Below, one piece after another: positions 55,620-64,000 of a DNA stretch of 64,000 nt. The position numbers and the translations under genes were made by a program. Positions within the stretch are counted from its first letter, which is position 1. Each line of letters starts with the position of its first letter. Source of the DNA: Paracentrotus lividus (taxonomy: Eukaryota > Echinodermata > Echinoidea > Camarodonta > Echinidae); the NCBI GenBank assembly GCA_940671915.1, contig CALNVZ010003430.1:16659090-16723089 (forward strand). The letters run 5' to 3'. The notes under the pieces were generated by a model. The model was not told where the DNA came from and did not search any database. It saw only the letters and a list, made by a program, of their open reading frames with translations.

Positions 55620-57750
55620 ATTTCAATTTCATTCAGAATTCAATTTAAAACATTAGAAAATATGGAAACAGTTAATCTCTGAACTTTTCAAGAAAGAATT
55701 AAGCTAGATCTATCACAGTTTATTGACTGAAATATACTTGTACTGCAAACATCTTGAAGTTCATTTTTAAACACTTTGACACAACATCATTATCTTGACG
55801 GTTTGTAATGGAGTTCTAAGAGTGATTTGAGTGTTTGTGAGTGTGTATGCCCATTTTCGCAAGAAAATATGCAGAACACCTCATTTGTTACTGACAAATG
55901 TGGTAAATGTTACTGACACCCATCCTGTAGGTTTGGCATCTCTGGTAATAGAGTAAGACATGTATACGGAACCTAAACCTTCAAGATTCACAGTAATAGC
56001 GTCCTTGTTTTTATGTTGTTTTTATGTTTAGTATTTTGCTGCACTATTGTTACAAACCTTATGACAGAAAAGTCTCCCCTGAGGAGGAAACATTAGCATT
56101 GTTGGCACATGCAAATTATGAGATCAAAACAAGAGAGAGAGATCCTCCATACATGTGCTATGATAAGCTCTGTTTCTTCAACATTTAACCAATTTGATAG
56201 TTAAAGTCTAAGGAAATGTACACACCAGTTTATTAGGTTATAATAAAAGGAGTTCAGCGGATCTAAATAAATATATTTGACTTGGGTCATTTGAGTTGCT
56301 GCAGAAAAACCCTCTATGAACTGTGTCGCAAATTGGAACAGCAGGAGATACTGGAAATGCAGCATGTCCAGGCAGAGTATTGTAGACCTACAAGTGCAAT
56401 CCACGGATGAGATTAGACATCTTTGACAAGAAATTATCACAAAGAGAAATCAACATGGATCTTTATGTAACTCTGGACAACAAGATAGATGGAGGAGAGA
56501 AAAGAACTTGGGATGAACAGGAAACCCGCAGGGGCCTCGAAACAAGAGGAGGGAAGACGATGCAGACCCACTTTTTGTAGACATACAATAACCATGATGA
56601 TTTAAACGCTAAGCCCCCCCCCCCCACCCCCCCCCATTTCACAACCCTCTGCAGCCCTTAACCAGTCATCAATTTCAAAAAAGCAATTTTTTTTTTTAAA
56701 TTTCATTCCACGTGCTTTCAATATCAAAAAGTGGAAAAATTCACCCACCCCTAAACCTATTTTGTTCATTGCCCTCACCTTAGCCTACCCCCCCCAAAAA
56801 AAGGCAATATTTGAAGAAAATAAAATCAGTGACAGCATGATAGGGTTTTGTTTAAAAATGCCATTCCAAAAGCAAGATTACTAAATCAATCAATCTATAA
56901 TCTAATAGACTGAAAAATACAAGCGTTTAACATGTCACATATTTATATTCTTGTATCAATAAATGTTAATTGCTTCAAGGAATCCCAACCTTTTAATATT
57001 TTGAATGAAATGCATGGATTAATTTAAGACATGAGCATCAGTAGAAAGAAAAGAAATTAAATACTCTTTACCTGTATTCTAGCTAAACAGTGCAAATTTT
57101 GAGCTAAGTAATAAAGATAAAAATGTGGGTTATTTGACTATACAAAGAACTTTTTAAATAAGGCTTATCACATGCGGTTACAAAAAGGTTTCAAATGTGA
57201 ATAAGGACATAATTTACATCCTTTAGATTAGACAAATGAGTTTTTAGTTTTTGTTTAGATTGATGGTGGTTATCTATACCTTGTAATTCTAATACAGCTA
57301 GTTCTCAATGAAAATGATGAACCATTCTAAGATGTGTTATGTTTTTAATTAAAGACTTTAAATGTTTTTCTTTTAAATACTTCTAATCTCTAAACATTCA
57401 GCCCCCAAATAGTGTTCAGCATTTACTTCTCGTATTCCATATTCACTGTAAAATCTCTTAAATTGCCAATAGTCAGTTTTTGTTTGACTGTTAATATTTT
57501 GTTCTTCTTTTTTTTTTTAAGGTGGTAAAAAAAAATATATAGAAGTTGTTCAATTTCAATATAAGCCCTTGTCTATTTGTTTTTCCTCAACAAAACTTTT
57601 GGCAATTGCAAGTGTACTATTGTGACATTAGGTTATAACAACATGTTTATGCTGATATACATTACTTAGATGCTTTTAAAGAAGCAAGGAAGGAAACTGT
57701 AAGTATTCATTCATCTTTATACTTTTTTTTTTTTTTAAACTAAACCTTCC
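55620..57750. other. Repeat-poor AT-rich interval
   Basis: No gene recognised. C runs at about 56,616-56,634 and A or T runs elsewhere. A short frame near 56,430-56,580 (DRWRREKRTWDEQETRR) is basic but unassigned. Confidence 0.4.
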
Positions 57751-57763
57751 TGTGTATAACATA

Positions 57764-58444
57764 ATGTCTGAGACGAGGAAGAAGAGGGTGGCAGATGGCA
57801 AGTTTTTCCCTAGAACCGAAAAGCCACAAGGACACCCATCCCCCAAATGGCCGTTCATCCATAATCTAGAGATAAACAGGAAAGTCCTGGCCGAACGAGG
57901 GATGGCAGCTACGGCGGATAAGCCTGAAAAGGAGGAGGAAAAAGGTCTTTTCTTCAAATTTGATGTCGAGGACCATCTTAAAGATGTTGGTGATGAAAAC
58001 AAAGGAAAGATGGGAGATCTTCTGACTAATGCTGTGAGAGCAGCCGTAGAGGCAGCGATTCCTGCCATGACAAAAGCAGTGAAGGAGGTATGTCTGTCTG
58101 TGATGAGAGAGGAGGTCAACCCCCATCTCCTCAGACTGCAGTACAAAAATGATGAGCTCGCTCAACAGTTGAGACGGGATAATCTCCGCATCGCTGGAGT
58201 GAAGGAGGAGGAAGAAGAGGCAACGGAGGAAGGCACGCAAGGGGCGAAGAAGGAAGAAACTGAAGAGATGCTTCATGCAAAAGTAATCGGAGTGGTCCCA
58301 AACACAGTGATGACAATCACGAGGGGAGATCTATCTACATGTTACAGTGTAGGAAGAAAGGTTCATGGAAAGGTGCGACACAACCTCGTCCGGTTTTCCC
58401 TCAGGAGGAAATGGGACCACATATACGCTAGTCGGTTAAGTTGA
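57764..58444 (+). CDS. LINE ORF1-like protein, 226 aa
   Basis: ATG at 57,764. Residues 75-135 (NAVRAAVEAAIPAMTKAVKE) look like a coiled coil. The line RDNLRIAGVKEE then KVIGVV, DLSTCYSVGR and HNLVRFSLRRKWDHIY has the spacing of the RRNNLRI.G / DI..SHRVGR / PIIVKF..R..RD motif of LINE ORF1 proteins of the CR1/L2 kind. The Arg and His usual before VGR are replaced by TCYS. The frame is intact to the stop, yet no endonuclease or reverse transcriptase follows. Probably a 5' fragment of a LINE. Confidence 0.65.
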   Translation: MSETRKKRVADGKFFPRTEKPQGHPSPKWPFIHNLEINRKVLAERGMAATADKPEKEEEKGLFFKFDVEDHLKDVGDENKGKMGDLLTNAVRAAVEAAIPAMTKAVKEVCLSVMREEVNPHLLRLQYKNDELAQQLRRDNLRIAGVKEEEEEATEEGTQGAKKEETEEMLHAKVIGVVPNTVMTITRGDLSTCYSVGRKVHGKVRHNLVRFSLRRKWDHIYASRLS

Positions 58445-58917
58445 AGGACGAGGTGGATGGAGTCTATGTTAATGAAATCCTGCTTTGTTTAATGCAATTG
58501 AATGACTTACACCTCAACAAAAGCCAAATTGTTTGTTTCTAAAAGACGTCCTTCTCAGTAAAGAAAGTTGTAGGCCTACAGACTTTACATTTTCATGCTG
58601 AATCATCAAACAACATATTGACACATCGCCAGTGATGATTGTTTAATAATGTTAATAGTGAACAGCGCCACCTTGCACCACCATGCGGCGCGAATCAATC
58701 TCGGTCTGATGATAGTCGACCATGAATAAATGTTTCTCTGAATTCTATACCTGAAACTAACTTTGGCTCTTGTGTCTTGCTTACTTCATGGTGCATTTCT
58801 AACTTCAAACACAGACATGTTTTTCCAGTGGCTAACAAACCACTTCCAGCGACAAACACTTCCCCATTCTATTGCTGGTTGACAGTCACTCCAGCCATTT
58901 TGACCTGAGAGTGAAAG

Positions 58918-59100
58918 TAATTGAAGTGGCCGCAAAGACAGGGGTGACAATCACGCAGGGAGATCTATCTACATGTCATTGTGTAGGAAGAAAAGTGCAA
59001 CAGATACTTCCCTAGTTTTCCCCGAGGAGGAAACGGGATGACATGTATACATAACATATATATGTTGAAGGATGAGATGGATGGAGTCTATGTTAATGAA
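58918..59100 (+). pseudogene. Second, decayed copy of the ORF1 C-terminus
   Basis: Resembles 58,281-58,480 along its length (GTGACAATCACG, GGAGATCTATCTACATGT, GTGTAGGAAGAAA, GATGGAGTCTATGTTAATG) but has indels and stops. Shows that at least two related LINE copies inserted here, or a local duplication. Confidence 0.75.
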
Positions 59101-59379
59101 ATATGTTCACAAGGAAGAGCACATAAAGTCCTGAACTGCATCCAAATTACTAACCACCATGTAGCCCTTATGTAAAAGTAACACAGCATCTCTCCGGGGA
59201 ATGTGTAAGTAAGGTTAAACAGCAGAAGGCAGTGTCTGTGATTAAAATGGAGAATGTGAAGCTCAAGGAACAGTGACTCTATATCCAGTTGTTATGAATA
59301 TTGATAATCGTTATAAATATTCATGTTGCACTAGTGGCTTTCTGATTTTTTAATTGAGATATTAAAAGAAGTGTAGAGT

Positions 59380-59640
59380 TAAGAGTGAGAATATCAAAGC
59401 CTGGAGCTAAAGTAAGGGATATCGCTTCTTCATCACCCTGTGAAAACACTATCCTGGTGGTGAACTAATTATTCATGCAGGCTCCAAAATTTGGTAGAGA
59501 GTGCTTGAAATGTTGCAAATGAGATGGCCTTGCTTTGTGAATCTCTTTTTTGCTGAAAGATTCTGAGTAACCATCTCCAGCATCACACATACATGTAGGA
59601 GATGGGATAGTGTCGACAAAAGGAGGCATGTCAAATAAAA
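59380..59640 (+). pseudogene. Decayed SGNH-esterase-like fragment, copy 1
   Basis: Broken frame reading KPGAKVRDIASS with stops after it. The words CTGGAGCTAAAGTAAGG and CTTCTTCATCACCCTG align with the second copy at 59,806. Confidence 0.45.
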
Positions 59641-59789
59641 TAAACCAACTGATAGCAGGAATGGTATCAATGTCTGATGCTTGTGTGATCTATAGTGACC
59701 AGTTAAATAATGATATTGATATCAAGTGAAGCCCACAATGTAATTACACCATCTGTGAATACATTGATGGTGAGCGTCTGTCTCGGAGG

Positions 59790-60030
59790 AAAGTCAAGAG
59801 GGCGACTTGCGTACCAGTGCCTGGATCTAAGGTGAAGAATGTTGCTTCTTCACACTGTGATAACCTGATGCTTGGTGGGGAGTTTATAATTCAACCAGGC
59901 ACAAACAACCGGGGAGATAGTGCTGCTAGTGTTGCGAATGATGTCCCATTTCTCTGAGAATCTGTCGTTGCTGAAGGATTCTGAGCAACAATTTCCAGCA
60001 TCATACATCCCAGATGGGAGAGCATCAGTT
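59790..60030 (+). pseudogene. Decayed SGNH-esterase-like fragment, copy 2
   Basis: Reads VPVPGSKVKNVASSHCDNLM then LGGEFIIQPGTNNRGDSAAS, which fits the second half of SGNH domains found in some LINE ORF1 proteins (P-G-x-x-V-x-D-I, then V-I-x-x-G-T-N-D). Stops follow at about 59,961. The catalytic Ser block is not visible, so this is tentative. Confidence 0.45.
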
Positions 60031-60062
60031 GTCTATATATATAGCACACCAGGACTCTAGAA

Positions 60063-62110
60063 TCAGGCTAATAAGTGGTTGTCAGCATTTACAACCCTAA
60101 TCGAATCTCGAGGGATTCCCACCAACGAGAGAATACATCATCTTAGGAGGTACATAGGAGGATCAGCTGGAGATGCTGTTAGCGGCTCCCTTTCTATTGA
60201 AATCAGAAAACGCTTTCGAAAAAGCCAAAGAAATGTTTGAGAAGCGCTTTTTCAACCCTTTAATATTTTCAAAAGCTTTTCATTCTAAACTTGACGCTTG
60301 GCCACGAACTGCAAACAAGGATCACCAAGGCCTGCAGAATCTCTCATATTTCCTGCAAAAACAGACCTTGCTTCAGCAGAAATACAGTACTTGGAAATCC
60401 AGAATGATGTGCGGGAGCTAAGTAAGAATTGGAATAAAATTCCTAACTGGATTGGACACAGATGGAACCACATAGTAGCCAAACTCAAGAAAGACAACAG
60501 ACAAATTATCTCAGGAATTTGTGTCATTTCTCAACAAGGAAGTTGACATTGCAAATGAACCGTATGTGACATATGAAGCGACAAGAACTAAGGATTGGTC
60601 TCAGCAACACTCCAATTAAATATTTGGAGGAGCCAACAGACCCACAATGATAAAAAGGAGGATAAAACAAAATTTAATGTTGATCTAACCAAGGAGCTTC
60701 AACAGATCTTCCTTGCAATGTTGTCATCAGAAGAATTAATGGAGTAGTTGTTTCTATTGAGGCCGTTAAAGAAAAAAAAAATAAGATAAATGGACAAAAG
60801 CAAAGAAGAATCCAAGATGGATGAAGGCGAAAAGGAGAGAAAGATTGACAAAGCAGAAAGAGAAATGAAGAAAGTAAAAAATTGGTGCTAAATCAAAGAC
60901 AGCTCCTATCAGTCAGACCTTGTTAATTTTTTTTTTTTTACCCTTATCTTGTTTTCTGAAATTTGCAAAACCCATTTCAACATGCATAAATTGTGTATTG
61001 TACATGTACTTACAATTTTCTTTACTTGAAATAATTGTGATCAAAGAAGTAACTACTGTATGACAAGTGCCCATTTCAGAAGTGTGTGCAATGACTTTAC
61101 TCTATAATACAATGTCATATATCTGATGTTTGGTATACATGGCTCTTTATTATTTTGTTGGTTGGCATATCCTTAATAAATGTCATTGAGCGGTTACCAT
61201 TCCACCTGAGAAGCCGCTAGTTACGTCATGTGAAGTTAATTAGAGATAGCGGCAGATCGCCTCCTGTCCGAGATGCAGTTGAATTCATCAACAACGCAGC
61301 AGATGACCTCAATGACCTTGTACTTGGAGTCTTACTTACGGGTGGACCTAAGTCTGCAGGAAGTGGTAAAACAGTTAGAGAAAGAACTACATCAGGTATA
61401 GGATCATCAAGCACGTTCACTACGTCTTTGGAGTCATCGAGAGGCTGTATTATGTGTCAAGGCAAGCATAGCCTTTTTTCTTGTCAGGACTTTATCAGAT
61501 TGAACCCTAATCAATGCTGTGAATTTGCTTTCAAGTACAGACTGTGTTTCAATTGCCTTCTACCAGGCCATATAGCTGCGAGATGTAATCTGAATCGGAC
61601 TTGTTCAGTCAAAGGATGCAATCAAAAACATACAAAGTTTCTCTGAGGTAAAATGGTGACAGCATCTGCAGGAAACTTATTTGTTCATGACTTGACTACT
61701 AAAACTGAAGCAGTGACATATGCTAGCAGTGGTCATACGGGAGCCAGAGGTCCCATGGGAGCCGGCTGCAGAGTAGCCTTACCGATTGTGCCAGTTACTG
61801 TAAGTTTGTCAGGAGCAGAGAGAGCGCTGAGTTGAAGGTAAAAGGGGAACTAAGGAGATAGAGGCTGAGTTCTCATCCTTTTAAGCCTTAAAATTAGCAC
61901 TGGAATCATGGCCAGGGAGGAAGATATCTCCAGATAGCAACATCTTACTGGCACTGATCTTCAACTTACGTGATGTGCCGGAAGCCCAGATTCCACGAGG
62001 ATTCAAGACAGGTTCTCCTGGAGAAATGAATGCTCTCAAGACACTGGAGAAAATGTACAACTCATTAGGTTCTAACCAGGAGTCCCAAGAAGGCCTAGGA
62101 TCTCCACTCA
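60063..62110 (+). pseudogene. BEL/Pao LTR-retrotransposon gag/protease remnant
   Basis: The order is that of BEL/Pao. First a DUF1759-like gag part (FEKAKEMFEKRFFNPLIFSK, FHSKLDAWPRTANKDHQGLQ) with a frameshift near 60,360 into ASAEIQYLEIQNDVRELSKN and IPNWIGHRWN. Then a gag zinc-knuckle region at 61,230-61,646 (CIMCQGKHSLFSCQDFIRLN, RLCFNCLLPGHIAARC, CNQKHTKF). Last the beginning of the protease (RVALPIVPVTVS) before a stop at 61,833. Several stops and shifts are present and reverse transcriptase, integrase and LTRs were not found. A non-mobile relic. Confidence 0.8.
61230..61646 (+). pseudogene. BEL/Pao gag C-terminal part with zinc knuckle
   Basis: The longest open piece of the relic, 138 codons. 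It has the two-part Cys/His arrangement C-x2-C-x3-H...C then C-x2-C-x4-H-x4-C used by BEL/Pao gag. It ends at TGA before the usual H-H-x-L-L-H. Confidence 0.75.
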
Positions 62111-62574
62111 AAGGTTTGATTCATTTGTGCATTATGTCCATGGTCTGTGCATTATGTCAATGGTCTGTGCATATGTCCATCGAAAAAACAATAAAAAACA
62201 AAAAGTCAAAAAACAAAGAAATACATAAGAAATTTTAAAAACAATAGGATACATAAGAAAAAAATCTTGATACAGATTTTTTTTTAAAACCCATTTCACC
62301 AGAAGCCTACAAAGAGCCTGTAAACCAAAAATTAGCACTTTTAGAGCTTTATTTAATTAATTAGAGCAAATCTTAGATTTTATGCATAAATTAGCATAAT
62401 TAATTAGTGAAGAAATTTTTCGGAGAATATGACTCTTCGGTTTTGGAGAGGATGCCGTGGGTAACGCCTGTGCCAATTTTCGGCGCGATCGCGCGCTCAA
62501 CGGCCGAGATCTTAGGGGGGGGCTGAATGAGCCCCCCCCCAGTCTTTATGTGTGTCAAAATAGCCCAGTCTTTT

Positions 62575-63110
62575 TAGGGTTAAGTTATCACGAGAACAAA
62601 CTATTTTTATGTATACAATGACCTCTGTGACCTTTGACCTTTGACCCCAAAATCTAATCAGTTCATTGCCCCTCCCATATGCACACATTACTCAAGTTTG
62701 AAGTTGACCCGTCACACAGTTCTTAAGTTATTGCGAGAACGAACCATTTTCATGTATACAATGACATCTGTGACCTTTGACCTTTGACCTCATGACCCTA
62801 AAATCTAATCAGTTCATTGCCCCTCCCATAGGCACACATTACCCAAGTTTGAAGTTGACCCGTCAAACGGTTTTTAAGTTATGGCGAGAACGAGCCATTT
62901 TCATGCATACAATGACCTCTGTGACCTTTGACCTTTGACCTCATGACCCTAAAATCTAATCAGATCATTGTCCCTACCATATGCATACATGATCCAAGTT
63001 TGAAAGTGATCCGTCAAACGGTTCTTAAGTTATCGCGAGAACGAAAACGGGACGGACGTACGGACGTACGGACGGACGTACGGACGGACGGACGGACGGA
63101 CGGACAACCC
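62575..63110. repeat. ~150-bp minisatellite, 3.4 units, plus (GGAC)n
   Basis: Units start near 62,583, 62,726, 62,875 and 63,026 with TAAGTTAT..CGAGAACGA. Each has TGACCTTTGACCTTTGACC, AATCTAATCAGTTCATTG and GAAGTTGACCCGTC. The fourth runs into GGACGGACGTACGGACGGAC repeats. Confidence 0.92.
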
Positions 63111-63119
63111 GAAAACATA

Positions 63120-63153
63120 ATGCCTCCGGCACCACCTTCGGTGGCGGAGGCAT
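63120..63153. repeat. Terminal hairpin of the minisatellite element
   Basis: ATGCCTCCGGCACC pairs with GGTGGCGGAGGCAT around a six-base loop, with one mismatch. It directly follows the GGAC repeat and probably marks the end of a non-autonomous element. Confidence 0.8.
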
Positions 63154-63609
63154 AAAAATCATGATGATTTCATGCAAGATGTTATTAATGCATTTGTAAA
63201 CACTGTGATCTTAATCAGAGCAAAATAAATTTTGTAGTTTTGTGCTGCTGCTGTTCAATCATTACATGACAAAGATGCTGGGTCCTACTAAACTAACACA
63301 GCTGAAATGACTTAAATGAATGAAGTCCAGCCATGAATAACCCTTATATATATGTACATTTACATTGCATGTTCTGTACAAATATAAATTAAAGCCTAAA
63401 AAATTAGGCTAAATTTAGCACTATTCCACCACATACCTGTGTGTGCATTAAGAATGCAAGCAAAACCGGTACTCCATACATACACACACTATACCGAAAC
63501 ATATGTACCTAATCGAAGAACTCCAGATCATGGCCCTTTGCACAAAATGTTGCGTGTAAATACAGTTTGTTGTTCAACTTCAGTGAAAAGTTACTTGCAA
63601 TGAATCAAC

Positions 63610-63864
63610 TCATGTCTTCAGCAAGTTCTTGAGTTCATCTACGCTGTTTACAGGCAGCTGACACTGGTAATTCTCGCACACATAGGCCGTTGCCTTCCCA
63701 TCGATCCTCTGGAGGGACTTGAGGATGTCCAGGTGTGACGATAGAAAACTTGATGTGTTGCCATCGTCAGTGAGGATTAATACTTTGTTGGGTAGGTAGA
63801 CAGAATGGATACATTGAAGGAGTTGCTTGGTGTCCTCTCCTTGTGGGTCACCGCAGATGATGAT
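63610..63864 (-). CDS. SPATA20: SPATA20-like protein, terminal exon
   Basis: Not in any long ATG frame. Reading down from the acceptor TTATCCCAG gives 84 codons in phase 0 and TGA at 63,610: IIICGDPQGEDTKQLLQCIH, YLPNKVLILTDGNTSSFLSS, DGKATAYVCENYQCQLPVNS and DELKNLLKT. This parallels the vertebrate SPATA20 end (VGD...DT..LL, PNKV.ILADGD.SSF, ATAYVCEN..C..P...P.EL..LL). SPATA20 has an N-terminal thioredoxin-like DUF255 domain and a glycosidase-like toroid. Its exact role is unclear. The rest of the gene lies to the right of the window. Confidence 0.9.
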   Translation of the reverse strand: MIICGDPQGEDTKQLLQCIHSVYLPNKVLILTDDGNTSSFLSSHLDILKSLQRIDGKATAYVCENYQCQLPVNSVDELKNLLKT

Positions 63865-64000
63865 CTGGGATAAGAGTAGAAGAAATTATCATCACAATAG
63901 ACTAAAACAAACAGATTTCTAGATTTAAACATTTGCTTATAAAGAAGACAAACGCAAATGGGGAATGTGTATCCTATGCCTCCACTCATCAAAGTAATAG

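Noticed and set aside
63100-63153. Hairpin considered as a transcription terminator.
   Set aside because: Eukaryotic repeat context; it is the end of a dispersed element.

Overview
The window is AT-rich animal nuclear DNA with short exons, GT-AG introns, many foldback DNA elements, decayed retroelements and simple repeats. Style (CGCTCGCGCTTCGCGCTCGC blocks, TAGGCCTA words, TGACCTTTGACC minisatellites, BEL/Pao debris) and the divergence of the proteins from human suggest a marine invertebrate deuterostome, most likely an echinoderm. That placement is inference. No bacterial gene, CRISPR array, rRNA or intact tRNA is seen. Family calls rest on remembered conserved protein sequence, not on a search.

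Layout. (1) About 1-33,050, minus strand: most of the gene for tubulin-specific chaperone D (TBCD), a HEAT-repeat beta-tubulin chaperone. I place 25 phase-consistent coding exons from the start codon at 33,048 down to 5,723, and a further exon present as four damaged tandem copies at 186-1,076. The C-terminal end lies outside the window. One exon expected between 5,722 and 1,076 was not found. (2) Nested in TBCD intron 1 on the plus strand (28,260-30,174) is a small THAP-domain gene with two apparent one-base deletions in its first exon. (3) 33.1-37.4 kb: repeats and a probable TIR element. (4) 37.4-40.8 kb, minus: an unrecognised acidic protein, five exons, 362 aa, with an N-myristoylation-like start and a duplicated terminal exon. 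(5) 40.8-43.9 kb: intergenic DNA with MITEs, including a 989-bp element with six subterminal repeat motifs. (6) 43.9-49.6 kb, plus: an unrecognised six-exon gene, 841 aa, with acidic internal repeats. (7) 49.6-63.2 kb: MITEs and a graveyard of LINE ORF1, SGNH-like, hAT-like and BEL/Pao fragments, ending in a ~150-bp minisatellite. (8) 63.6-63.9 kb, minus: the last exon of a SPATA20-like gene.

The most unusual pattern is in TBCD. At least three exons (15, 22, 23), probably exon 24 and perhaps the four-copy C-terminal exon, have extra partial copies in the intron just upstream. For exons 15, 22, 23 and 24 each copy keeps the splice acceptor and the 5' part of the exon but lacks the donor. Apart from tubulin folding by TBCD, no functional link between the genes is visible.
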